Shown: positions 18,866 through 27,954, counted from the first letter of the stretch. The stretch: DNA of 64,000 nt from an uncultured Sulfitobacter sp. (GCF_947497275.1 NZ_CANMFS010000003.1:372001-436000), one strand, 5' to 3'. A program made the numbers and translations. The notes: generated by a model not told the origin, from the letters alone.

Positions 18866-20400
18866 TCCGTTTCCTCCTCGGCTGCATTCAAGGTCAGCGG
18901 CGCTGCGGGCGTGGCACGCAAATCGTCGATCTGAAGCCCTGCCGTCGGCTTTGACAGCCGGTTGCGCACCACCCAGATCAGCCGCTCCTGCGCGCGGGTG
19001 ATCGCAACATAGGCAAGCCGTTTCCACAGCGGTTGGCCTGCTTCCATCCGCCCCATACGGGCGGCGGCATACAGATCGGGCGCAAACACCTGCACCGTGT
19101 CCCACTGGCTGCCCTGCGCCTTGTGGATCGTCACTGCGGCACCGTGCAGAAACGTCGCCCCCATGCGCGCCGCGAAGGGGATGAACGGCTCTTCCTCGTC
19201 GGGTTTCTCGATCTTGACGATGCTCGCGGCCGACACCTGCGGGTCCTCCGCCCCCATCACATGCAGACGGCTGAACCCCGGCTTGCGCCCGGCCCCCAGA
19301 TAGATCACCTGCGCGCCCTTGATCAGGCCGCGCGCTTCGAGGTCAAGCCGCTTCTTGCGGTGCTTGAGCGGCAATTCGATCCCGTCGCAAATGAGCGGCT
19401 CTCCCTCCAGCAACGCATCCTCGGGCGCGCCGTGCACCGCGCGGAACGCATTGATCAAACGGATGCGCGTGGCGTTGCGCCAGACCAGCACGGGGCTGCG
19501 CGCCATCAGGTCGACCTCGACGCGCTGTCCCCAGACAACACGCGGATCGCGTTTGGAGGCATCCTCGACCATCCGCTCGAAATCCTCGAACCGCAGATCA
19601 GGATCGGCCAGCGCATGGGCCAGATCGAGGATCGGGTTGTCGGCCTCCTGTCGGAAAATACGGTCAAGGTTCATCACACGTTTTTCGGGCAGTTTCTCGA
19701 ACACCATCGTGCCGGATTGCCCGACGGGGGCCAGCTGTGCCGGATCGCCGAACAGCAAAAGCGTGGGAAAGATCTCCTTGAGATCCTCGAACTGCTTGTC
19801 GTCCAGCATCGAGGATTCGTCTACGAACCCAATGTCCAATGGCTCTTCGCGCCGCTTCCAGCCAGTGATGAAATCACTGCCGCGCAGCCCGGCGGCGGCA
19901 AGCGCGCCGGGGATGGATTTGTTGTTGGCATAGAACGCCGCGGCGCGGTCCAGTGAAAGATCGCTCAGCCCTTCGATCACAGGCCGCTCGCCGTTGCCGG
20001 ACAGCCATTCCGCGATCTTTTCGTATTCGGGATCGTACACCGGCGTATAGAGAATCCGGTGGATCGTGGTGGCAGGCACCCCGCGCAGGCGCAGAACACT
20101 CGCGGCCTTGTTGGTCGGTGCCAGGATCGCAAGGCTGCGCTTGTCCTTGCGCTTGCGCGATTCATATTCGCCCGACACGATATCGACGCCCGCGTCCTCC
20201 AGCGCGCGGTACAGTTCAGCCAGCAGCAGCGTCTTGCCCGATCCGGCCTTTCCCGTAACCGCCATCACCTGATCGGTGTTGCCCTTGGAAGGCATCAACA
20301 GCGCATCGTCCAGATTGATGCCTGCCGATTGCAGCATGGCGGCCACCGCATCATGTGCGGCGGCCTGGTCGTCGGAATAAGTCAGTTCGGTTTGCGTCAT
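18862..20400 (-). CDS. RecD-like SF1 helicase/AAA ATPase
   Basis: Walker A VTGKAGSGKTLLL, FVDESSMLDD, GDPAQLAPVGQSG, AAVTIHKAQGSQWDTV, AYVAITRAQERLIWV. Confidence 0.9.
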   Translation of the reverse strand: MTQTELTYSDDQAAAHDAVAAMLQSAGINLDDALLMPSKGNTDQVMAVTGKAGSGKTLLLAELYRALEDAGVDIVSGEYESRKRKDKRSLAILAPTNKAASVLRLRGVPATTIHRILYTPVYDPEYEKIAEWLSGNGERPVIEGLSDLSLDRAAAFYANNKSIPGALAAAGLRGSDFITGWKRREEPLDIGFVDESSMLDDKQFEDLKEIFPTLLLFGDPAQLAPVGQSGTMVFEKLPEKRVMNLDRIFRQEADNPILDLAHALADPDLRFEDFERMVEDASKRDPRVVWGQRVEVDLMARSPVLVWRNATRIRLINAFRAVHGAPEDALLEGEPLICDGIELPLKHRKKRLDLEARGLIKGAQVIYLGAGRKPGFSRLHVMGAEDPQVSAASIVKIEKPDEEEPFIPFAARMGATFLHGAAVTIHKAQGSQWDTVQVFAPDLYAAARMGRMEAGQPLWKRLAYVAITRAQERLIWVVRNRLSKPTAGLQIDDLRATPAAPLTLNAAEEETE

Positions 20401-20442
20401 GGCGCGACACTAGGCGCATGGCGCAGAAGGGGCCAGAGCCGT

Positions 20443-21078
20443 TCAGGCCGAGCGGGCAAATTCCAGTTGCGGCTGCGCCCCGAACGCGCGTTCGAACCAC
20501 AGGCGCGACATTTCCGGCGCGATCCCCGCCCGCGCGGCCACCCGCGCCTGCGCCTCGCGCCCGAATTGCCACAGGCCGACGCTGATCTTGTCACGGCCGG
20601 TCCCGGCACTGCCCAGGATCACCGGAGAGGATCCCACACGCTTGTAAATCCTGACCATCCGCGCATCGAACACGCCGACGAACTGCTCGACACCGAAACC
20701 GGTCATCAGCTCGCCTCCACCCAGCATCAGCGCCGCAGCGACATGCGGCCCCTGCCCCGGCGCCATGCAGAACCGGGTACATTCCCAGATCAGCGGGTTG
20801 CGCACCGGCGCGTCGATCAGATCGGCGAAATGATCGTTGACCATCACCGGTCCGACCGTCGGCAGAAACCGCATGGAGCCGCCATGACCGCCTTCGGGCG
20901 TTTCCCATATCACGTAAAGCGGATTGAGCGTATCGTATTCATCGCGCTCATGGCCCCGCCCGTCAACGGAGACGTCCCAGCCAAGGCGGGTGTAGAACTG
21001 GTCCGCGCGGTGGCGAAACATCTGGTCGGCAAGTTTCGGAAATTGGTCGAGTTGATCGGCGTAGAGATAACGCAACAT
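20443..21078 (-). CDS. luxI: Acyl-homoserine-lactone synthase (LuxI family)
   Basis: MFRHRADQFYTRLGWDV...YDTLNPLYVI...GGSMRFLPT...WECTRFCM. Confidence 0.92.
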   Translation of the reverse strand: MLRYLYADQLDQFPKLADQMFRHRADQFYTRLGWDVSVDGRGHERDEYDTLNPLYVIWETPEGGHGGSMRFLPTVGPVMVNDHFADLIDAPVRNPLIWECTRFCMAPGQGPHVAAALMLGGGELMTGFGVEQFVGVFDARMVRIYKRVGSSPVILGSAGTGRDKISVGLWQFGREAQARVAARAGIAPEMSRLWFERAFGAQPQLEFARSA

Positions 21079-21090
21079 TCGGGATTCCCC

Positions 21091-21112
21091 TGTAACATCT
21101 GAAAGATGCACA
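21091..21112. promoter_or_regulatory. Near-perfect dyad TGTAACATCT-GAA-AGATGCACA just upstream of luxI start
   Basis: CATCT/AGATG plus TGT/ACA arms, 12 bp from ATG. Confidence 0.4.
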
Positions 21113-21177
21113 AAGGATTACACTGCCGCGCGTTAAGGACGCTCTAGCGCAACGCGCTCAGGGCCGCAACGATGCCC

Positions 21178-21897
21178 CTATACCACGATCAATCCGCGGC
21201 TCATGGCGCGCGCCACCGCGTGTGTCGTGTTGAGCGCGCCCAGTTTGAAACGCGCGCTTTCGATATACACCCGCAAAGTGTGTTCAGAAATGGAAAGGGT
21301 GTTCGCGACCTGCGCACGGCTGTATCCGATCGCAAGCAGGGTCATCGCATCGATTTCGCGCGGTGACAGAGCCTGTGGCTGCCTGTCGCCCCGGTCGGGC
21401 TCGAATTCCAGAGCCTTTTCGTTAAAGTAATGCGCAATCAGGATCAGATCGCGACGGTGAGTCTGGGTGAATTTGATCCAAGTCGCATCATCGCATGTGG
21501 AATTAAGCGTAAACAGGGCGAATTGCCCGTTGGGTCCGCGGATCGGGATCGAATAGCCTTGACTGCCAATGCCGTGCGCCACAGCATCGTCGCGAAATTC
21601 GCGTGCAGCGCGGCTACGCCAGTCGAGTTGCTTCCAATCGACCGGATGAAAGCGTTGATAGCATCCCTGGATGACAGGATCGATACGCAGGTAGTTTTCG
21701 GTAATATAGCGCTTCTGCCACTCTTCCGAATAGCTGCCGCACCCGTATTGATCGCCTGCGGAGTCGACCCAATGATACACGACGTGATCGACGTCATAGA
21801 ACTTTTTCAGCGTCTGAGTGACGCTCTGCATATCCTCAAGGTTAACGGCCTGTTCTAAGGTGCTGAGAACCCGTTCCAGTTTGAGCTTGTTTGCCAT
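21178..21897 (-). CDS. luxR: LuxR-family AHL-responsive transcriptional regulator
   Basis: autoinducer-binding domain (YHWVDSAG...RIDPVIQGCYQRFHPVDW) and HTH (LSPREIDAMTLLAIGYSRAQVANTLSISEHTLRVYIESARFKLGALNTTHAVARA). Confidence 0.92.
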   Translation of the reverse strand: MANKLKLERVLSTLEQAVNLEDMQSVTQTLKKFYDVDHVVYHWVDSAGDQYGCGSYSEEWQKRYITENYLRIDPVIQGCYQRFHPVDWKQLDWRSRAAREFRDDAVAHGIGSQGYSIPIRGPNGQFALFTLNSTCDDATWIKFTQTHRRDLILIAHYFNEKALEFEPDRGDRQPQALSPREIDAMTLLAIGYSRAQVANTLSISEHTLRVYIESARFKLGALNTTHAVARAMSRGLIVV

Positions 21898-22051
21898 CCG
21901 CGTATTTCGCAGACCCCTCATTCTTCATCGCGATCTCGGCCGTGGCAATCAAGGCGGTGTCGTCAAGCTGTTCCGCCAGGCGAGGCAAATCATTGGCTTG
22001 GGCGAATGCGCGCAAATCGGCAAGAACGTCTAAAATCCAGTCACTTCGCAT
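21842..22051 (-). CDS. Small ORF (69 aa) overlapping luxR 5' end; probable co-transcribed leader gene
   Basis: MRSDWILDVLADLRAFAQANDLPRLAEQLDDTALIATAEIA...; SD-like AAGGGAA upstream; 56-nt overlap with luxR. Confidence 0.65.
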   Translation of the reverse strand: MRSDWILDVLADLRAFAQANDLPRLAEQLDDTALIATAEIAMKNEGSAKYADGKQAQTGTGSQHLRTGR

Positions 22052-22073
22052 CCCAATGTTCCCTTTTTAATGG

Positions 22074-22088
22074 TTAACAGCAAGTTAA
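22074..22088 (-). promoter_or_regulatory. CtrA-type box TTAACTTGCTGTTAA(C)
   Basis: perfect TTAA-N7-TTAAC on minus strand, 23 bp upstream of sORF/luxR transcription unit start codon. Confidence 0.65.
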
Positions 22089-22206
22089 TTCAATCATAGC
22101 ATGTATCAATCGCTTGCTTCCACTCACAAATATTTCCTCCCCAGAAATAGCGAGTGAGAACAATACCAAAACATTGATCGCATTGAATTGGTTTCAGAAA
22201 CGTAAA

Positions 22207-22240
22207 CGCCCTGCGAATTGCTTGCGCGATTCGCAGGGCG
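22207..22240 (-). terminator. Intrinsic terminator of ccr
   Basis: 12-bp stem CGCCCTGCGAAT/ATTCGCAGGGCG followed on minus strand by TTTACGTTT. Confidence 0.8.
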
Positions 22241-22268
22241 TTGAGCTTTCAGGGCCGTTCGGCGCTGC

Positions 22269-23549
22269 TTATTTACCGGCTTCCACCGCGTCTTCGAGCG
22301 TGCGCAGTCCGGTCTTGGGGGCCTGGACCAGCACCGCCATATTGCCGGGCTTGTGCTCGTTGCGCTGCATCTTCATGTGCGCTTCGGGCAGATCGCTCCA
22401 AGTGAAAACCTCCGACATGCAAGGGTCCAGCCGCCGCTCCAGCATCAGCTTGTTGGCCGCCGACGCCTGCTTGAGATGGGCAAAGTGCGAGCCCTGCAAA
22501 CGCTTCTGGTGCATCCACATGTAGCGCACGTCGAACGTGAGGTTAAAGCCGGACGTACCGGCGCAGATCACAACCATCCCGCCTTTTTTCACCACGAAGG
22601 TCGATACCGGGAACGTCGCCTCGCCGGGGTGTTCGAACACCATGTCGACGTTCACGCCCTTGCCGGTGACGTCCCAGATCGCCTTGCCGAATTTGCGCGC
22701 CTCGGTAAACCATGTGGCGTATTCGGGCGTATTCACGGTCGGCAGCTGCCCCCAGCAGTTGAAGTCCTTGCGGTTCAGTACACCCTTGGCGCCCAGGTCC
22801 ATCACGAATTCGCGCTTGCTTTCGTCCGAGATCACACCAATCGCGTTCGCGCCTGCGGTGTTGATCAGCTGGATCGCATAGGAGCCAAGCCCCCCCGACG
22901 CACCCCAGACCAGCACGTTCTGTCCCGGCTTGAGGTCATGCGGCTCGTGGCCGAACAGCATCCGGTACGCCGTCGCCAGCGTGAGAGTATAGCACGCCGC
23001 CTCTTCCCACGTCAGATGCTTGGGGCGGGGCATCAGCTGCTGCGCCTGCACATTGGTGAACTGCGCAAACGATCCGTCGGGCGTTTCATAGCCCCAGATC
23101 CGCTGGCTGGGCGAATACATCGGATCGCCCCCGTTGCACTCTTCGTCGTCGCCGTCGTCCTGGTTGCAGTGGATCACGACCTCGTCGCCCACTTTCCAGC
23201 GTTTCACCTTGTCCCCCACCGCCCAGACGATGCCGGAGGCATCCGAGCCCGCGATGTGGTAGGGCTGCTTGTGACCGTCGAACGGCGAGATCGGTACGCC
23301 CATTGCGGCCCACACACCATTGTAGTTCACGCCTGCCGCCATCACGAGCACCAGAACGTCGTGGCTGTCGAGCTGTGGCACGTCGACGACCTCCTGCAAC
23401 ATGGCCTTGTCAGGATCGCCGTGGCGTTCGCGGCGGATCGTCCAGGCGTACATCTGCTTCGGCACATAGCCCATCGGGGGCATTTCACCGACCTCATAGA
23501 GATCTTTTTCAGGTGCTTCGTACTGTGCGATATTCGTGTCCAGTGCCAT
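22269..23549 (-). CDS. ccr: Crotonyl-CoA carboxylase/reductase
   Basis: MDR-family ccr signature: PPMGYVPKQMYAWTIRRERHGDPDKAM, HIAGSDASGIVWAVG, LVWGASGGLGSYAIQL. Confidence 0.95.
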   Translation of the reverse strand: MALDTNIAQYEAPEKDLYEVGEMPPMGYVPKQMYAWTIRRERHGDPDKAMLQEVVDVPQLDSHDVLVLVMAAGVNYNGVWAAMGVPISPFDGHKQPYHIAGSDASGIVWAVGDKVKRWKVGDEVVIHCNQDDGDDEECNGGDPMYSPSQRIWGYETPDGSFAQFTNVQAQQLMPRPKHLTWEEAACYTLTLATAYRMLFGHEPHDLKPGQNVLVWGASGGLGSYAIQLINTAGANAIGVISDESKREFVMDLGAKGVLNRKDFNCWGQLPTVNTPEYATWFTEARKFGKAIWDVTGKGVNVDMVFEHPGEATFPVSTFVVKKGGMVVICAGTSGFNLTFDVRYMWMHQKRLQGSHFAHLKQASAANKLMLERRLDPCMSEVFTWSDLPEAHMKMQRNEHKPGNMAVLVQAPKTGLRTLEDAVEAGK

Positions 23550-23662
23550 GTCGGCCTCCTACAGGAATTTTTGTGTGCCGCAGCGCAGAATCGCAGCGAT
23601 TAGGGGATAGATAAAGGAGGACTGCGCAACATTGCAACCTCCCGACCTTTCATTTTGTAACT

Positions 23663-25105
23663 TTATGACCCTGCGGTTGCAGAAAAATCCCTCGCACCCG
23701 CAGCATCGGCAGGATCCTCGCGCACCGGGGTATCTGGGTTCACGGTTTGCGCCCCATCAGGGAGAAAGTGCGCAATGGAATTGGCGTAGAATTCCGCCGC
23801 CCCTTCCTCCCCGCGTGAAATGACCCATTTGCCGTCCGCTTTCTCGATCATTCCGTGTTGCTGCATGTGACGGCACGCCCGCGACACCTCCGCGCCGGTC
23901 TTCTGAAAGTCAAAGGTAATATTCTGCCGCGGCATCTGCGCGATCAGCTTGGCCACAGCCGCCTCCAGTTCCATCACGTTCAGCGGCCCATCCGCCAGCA
24001 GCACCGCAGAGACGAGTGGCACGCCCAGAACGGGCATCACCTTTTCGATCCGCTCCATCAGGGCCTTCGAGAGTGTTTCCACGTCATCAACCGTGCCGTA
24101 GGCCCGCATGCTGACCGGATCGCCAAACGCGACCGCCGCCGTCCCGAACCGCGTGTCATGGCCCCGCAGACGCTCCCAGAACTTGCGCAGGATAAAGGCC
24201 ACGATCACGGAGATGCGCGCGCCAAAGCGGCGATCACCGCGCGCATGGGCGGCCATAAGTACACGGTCTTCGAGAACGCGGTCGTAATTGATCGCGACCG
24301 GGATAAAAACGATGTCGCGCTCGCCCTTCGGATCAAAACCGTCGACAAGATAGCTCAGCAGCCCCACCTTGGGCGGTTGCAGTTTGCCGGTCAGGCTCAG
24401 CCCGCCTTCGGGATAGAACGCCTGTGTATCGCCGCCGTTGGTCGCCATCTGGACATAGCGCGACAGCACCTTGCGATAGAGGCCCCCGCGCGACCGGCGG
24501 CGAATGAAATAGGCCCCCCACAACCGGATCAGCGAGGACAGCGGCCAGACCCGCGCCCACTCCCCCACGGCATAGCTCAGCGTGGATGTCTTCGACGCGA
24601 GATATGTCACCAGCACATAGTCCATGTTGCTGCGGTGGTTCATCACGAACACCGGCGTCGCGTCGGCGGGGATTGACGCAAAGATCACATCGTTGGAATC
24701 CGCCGTGCGGATCCGGTAGACGCTGCTGGCCAGCAGTTTGGCAACCCGCATTGCAAAGCTGAAATAGGCAAAGGCGGAAAAGCTTGGCACGATTTCGCGG
24801 GCGTATTCCTGTGCCTTCTGAAACGCCACGTTTTCCGGCACATGATTTTCGCGCGCGTAAACCGCGATCTCGCGGGACACTTCGGGGTCATAGATCAATC
24901 GTTGGATCATGTCGTGACGTCGGGCCAGCTTGAACGGCTGGATCGGGCGTTTGAGCCGGGTGTTCAGCCGGGTGACCGCCCGTTCGAACCGACGTCGGAA
25001 AAACCAGCGCACCGATGGCAGCAGAAAATGGCTTAATGCCGTGACGGCCGCGAACAGCACGATCAGGACAAAAAGCCAGAGAGGAAGCTGTACGGTCTGG
25101 GTCAT
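23663..25105 (-). CDS. Glycerol-3-phosphate/1-acyl-glycerol-phosphate acyltransferase family protein
   Basis: acyltransferase blocks NHRSNMDYVLVTYLA and FYPEGGLSLTGKLQPPKVG. Confidence 0.85.
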   Translation of the reverse strand: MTQTVQLPLWLFVLIVLFAAVTALSHFLLPSVRWFFRRRFERAVTRLNTRLKRPIQPFKLARRHDMIQRLIYDPEVSREIAVYARENHVPENVAFQKAQEYAREIVPSFSAFAYFSFAMRVAKLLASSVYRIRTADSNDVIFASIPADATPVFVMNHRSNMDYVLVTYLASKTSTLSYAVGEWARVWPLSSLIRLWGAYFIRRRSRGGLYRKVLSRYVQMATNGGDTQAFYPEGGLSLTGKLQPPKVGLLSYLVDGFDPKGERDIVFIPVAINYDRVLEDRVLMAAHARGDRRFGARISVIVAFILRKFWERLRGHDTRFGTAAVAFGDPVSMRAYGTVDDVETLSKALMERIEKVMPVLGVPLVSAVLLADGPLNVMELEAAVAKLIAQMPRQNITFDFQKTGAEVSRACRHMQQHGMIEKADGKWVISRGEEGAAEFYANSIAHFLPDGAQTVNPDTPVREDPADAAGARDFSATAGS

Positions 25106-25239
25106 GGCCTACACCCTTGCAGCGCACGACCCGAAGGACAATAACTAACTCGCCAGCGGCTGCGGCCCCGTTGTCAGGATTGTTCGCTACCGCATGGGTA
25201 AAATATTACATCTGACCGCCCATGCCGCGATGCAGCGAA

Positions 25240-25267
25240 TTGACACTTGCCGAAAGTTTCCTATACC
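25240..25267 (+). promoter_or_regulatory. Sigma70-type promoter TTGACA-N16-TATACC upstream of ecm
   Basis: perfect -35 hexamer; -10 TATACC at 25262-25267. Confidence 0.6.
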
Positions 25268-25313
25268 TAACCAGTAACGCAAGATTATTGCCAAGCAATC
25301 AGAGAGATCCGCG

Positions 25314-27284
25314 ATGACCGATGCCCCTCAGAAAGACCGCCCCTGGCTTATCCGCACCTATGCCGGACATTCCACCGCCGAAGCGTCGAATGCCCTCTAC
25401 CGGGGAAATCTGGCCAAGGGTCAGACCGGCCTTTCCGTTGCGTTCGATCTGCCGACGCAAACCGGCTATGACAGCGATCATGTCCTGAGCCGTGGCGAAG
25501 TCGGCAAGGTCGGCGTGCCAGTCGGGCATCTGGGTGACATGCGCACGCTCTTCGACCAGATCCCGCTGGAACAGATGAACACGTCGATGACGATCAACGC
25601 GACCGCGCCGTGGCTGTTGTCGCTCTATATCGCCGTGGCCGAGGAACAGGGCGCCGATGTCTCCAAGTTGCAAGGTACCGTGCAGAACGACCTGATCAAG
25701 GAATACCTGTCGCGCGGCACCTATATCTGCCCGCCTGCCCCCTCGCTCAAGATGATCGCGGACGTGGCCGAGTACTGTTATACATCGGTGCCGAAATGGA
25801 ACCCGATGAACGTGTGTTCCTACCACCTGCAAGAGGCCGGTGCGACACCCGAGCAGGAGCTTTCCTTTGCGCTTGCCACCGCCACCGCCGTGCTCGATCA
25901 GCTGCGCCCCCGCGTGGCCGAGGAAGACTTCCCTGCCCTTGTGGGCCGCATCTCATTCTTCGTGAACGCCGGCATCCGGTTCGTCACCGAGATGTGCAAG
26001 ATGCGCGCTTTCGTCGATCTGTGGGACGAAATCTGCGAGACGCGCTATGGCGTGACCGATCCCAAATACCGCCGCTTCCGCTACGGCGTGCAGGTGAACT
26101 CTCTCGGCCTGACCGAACAACAGCCCGAAAACAACGTCTACCGCATCCTGATCGAAATGCTCGCCGTCACGCTGAGCAAAAAGGCCCGCGCCCGCGCCGT
26201 GCAACTGCCGGCGTGGAACGAGGCACTGGGCCTGCCGCGCCCGTGGGACCAGCAATGGTCGATGCGAATGCAGCAGATCATGGCCTACGAGACCGATCTG
26301 CTGGAATTCGACGACCTGTTCGACGGCAACCCGGCGGTCGATGCCAAGGTCGAGGCGCTCAAGGATGGCGCGCGCGCCCAGCTTGCACATCTCGACGGCA
26401 TGGGCGGCGCGATTGACGCCATCGACTACATGAAATCGCGTCTCGTCGACAGCAACGCCGAACGGTTGGGCCGGATCGAGGCAGGCGAAACCGTCGTGGT
26501 CGGTGTGAACAAATGGCAAAAGGGCGAACCTTCGCCGCTGATGTCCGAAGACGGCGGCATCATGACCGTAGATCCCGCTGCCGAAGCGGACCAGATCGAC
26601 CGCCTGAACGCCTGGCGCGACCAGCGCGATACACAGGCGGTGAAATCCGCCCTTGCCGATTTGCGCGCCGCAGCCGCCGAGGGGCGCAATATCATGCCCG
26701 CTTCGATCATCGCGGCCAAGGCGGGTGTGACCACCGGCGAATGGGCCGAACAGATGCGCGCCGTGCACGGCGAATACCGCGGCCCCACCGGCGTCGGCAA
26801 AGGCCAGTCGAACAAGACCGAAGGCCTGGACGATCTGCGCGCCGCCGTCGATACAGTAAGCGACCGCCTGGGGCGCCGCCTCAAATTCCTTGTGGGCAAG
26901 CCGGGCCTCGACGGACATTCCAACGGTGCCGAACAGATCGCGGTGCGCGCCCGCGACTGCGGCATGGACATCTCTTACGAAGGCATCCGTCTCACGCCGT
27001 CCGAAATCGTCACCGCCGCACGCGAGGACGACGCCCATGTTGTGGGGCTTTCGATCCTTTCGGGCTCGCATATCCCGCTGGTCGAAGATCTGATGACCCA
27101 GATGCGCGATGCAGGGCTGGGCCATATTCCGGTCATCGTCGGCGGCATCATCCCCGACGAGGATGAAAAGCGGCTTTTGGCAATGGGCGTATCGCGGGTC
27201 TACACCCCCAAAGATTTCGAATTGAATACGATCATGAGCGATATCGTCACGCTGGTGGATCCCGCACCTGTCGCCGCCGAATAG
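25314..27284 (+). CDS. ecm: Ethylmalonyl-CoA mutase (MeaA-type, B12-dependent)
   Basis: IRTYAGHSTAEASNALYRGNLAKGQTGLSVAFDLPTQTGYDSDH; C-terminal B12 domain KPGLDGHSNGAEQIAVRARDCGMDISYEGIRLTP. Confidence 0.95.
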   Translation: MTDAPQKDRPWLIRTYAGHSTAEASNALYRGNLAKGQTGLSVAFDLPTQTGYDSDHVLSRGEVGKVGVPVGHLGDMRTLFDQIPLEQMNTSMTINATAPWLLSLYIAVAEEQGADVSKLQGTVQNDLIKEYLSRGTYICPPAPSLKMIADVAEYCYTSVPKWNPMNVCSYHLQEAGATPEQELSFALATATAVLDQLRPRVAEEDFPALVGRISFFVNAGIRFVTEMCKMRAFVDLWDEICETRYGVTDPKYRRFRYGVQVNSLGLTEQQPENNVYRILIEMLAVTLSKKARARAVQLPAWNEALGLPRPWDQQWSMRMQQIMAYETDLLEFDDLFDGNPAVDAKVEALKDGARAQLAHLDGMGGAIDAIDYMKSRLVDSNAERLGRIEAGETVVVGVNKWQKGEPSPLMSEDGGIMTVDPAAEADQIDRLNAWRDQRDTQAVKSALADLRAAAAEGRNIMPASIIAAKAGVTTGEWAEQMRAVHGEYRGPTGVGKGQSNKTEGLDDLRAAVDTVSDRLGRRLKFLVGKPGLDGHSNGAEQIAVRARDCGMDISYEGIRLTPSEIVTAAREDDAHVVGLSILSGSHIPLVEDLMTQMRDAGLGHIPVIVGGIIPDEDEKRLLAMGVSRVYTPKDFELNTIMSDIVTLVDPAPVAAE

Positions 27285-27339
27285 CTGTCAAGTAGCTGCC
27301 GGAGAATTAAGGCTGTAATTCTTTTCTGAATAGGGTAAA

Positions 27340-27366
27340 GGCTCCATTATCATTATGGAGCCCTTT
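27340..27366 (+). promoter_or_regulatory. Hairpin GGCTCCAT-N7-ATGGAGCC that pairs out the SD of the H-NS-like gene (or ecm terminator)
   Basis: 8-bp perfect stem; GGAG at 27357-27360 lies in 3' arm, 9 nt before ATG 27370. Confidence 0.55.
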
Positions 27367-27369
27367 CGA

Positions 27370-27711
27370 ATGTCAAATGACCTGAAATCAATGAGCCGGA
27401 AAGAGCTGGAAAAGCTTTTGGCGGACGTCAAGAAAGCATTGGCGTCGGCGCAGGCTCGCGATCGCCGCGATGCGCGCAAGGCCGCCGAGAAAGCCGCAGC
27501 TGAATTTGGCTTTTCTCTCAATGAGTTAGACGATAATACACCGGTAAAACCGAAAAAGAGCAAGGCCGCCGGCAAGCCGTCGAAGCCATCCAAGCCCAAG
27601 TATGCAAATCCCGCCGACCGGACGCAGACTTGGACCGGCAAAGGCCGGCAGCCGAATTGGTTTCGCGCCGAAGTTGAAAAAGGCACGCCGCCCTCCGCAA
27701 TGGAGATTTAG
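27370..27711 (+). CDS. H-NS-family nucleoid protein
   Basis: SRKELEKLLADVKKAL coiled-coil N-terminus; C-terminal TWTGKGRQPNWFRAEVEKG. Confidence 0.88.
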   Translation: MSNDLKSMSRKELEKLLADVKKALASAQARDRRDARKAAEKAAAEFGFSLNELDDNTPVKPKKSKAAGKPSKPSKPKYANPADRTQTWTGKGRQPNWFRAEVEKGTPPSAMEI

Positions 27712-27954
27712 CGGCCATTGCCTACTGCGCGGAAATACGCGCATGTGCGGGCTAATTCCTGCCGACCCGAACCTGCGTGACCCACTCGCAATCGTGATCG
27801 GTAAACCGCCCTCGCGCGCGCCCGCGTCTTCGGCCCACGTCAGAATACGCTGCGTTTTCCCCCGCCTGCGGACGCGAGACAAGACTGCCAGTTCGACCTT
27901 GCTCTCGCAGTATTGGTTCGGCATCCTCGCGCCGACCCCCAACAGGAGAGAACT

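Noticed and set aside
22353-23603. 416-aa plus-strand ORF opposite ccr
   Set aside because: Antisense shadow of a highly conserved enzyme gene
23626-23638. Direct repeat GCAAC-N3-GCAAC upstream of ccr as a RamB/PccR-like site
   Set aside because: Too short and only loosely like the TTTGCAA-type motifs I recall; no independent support
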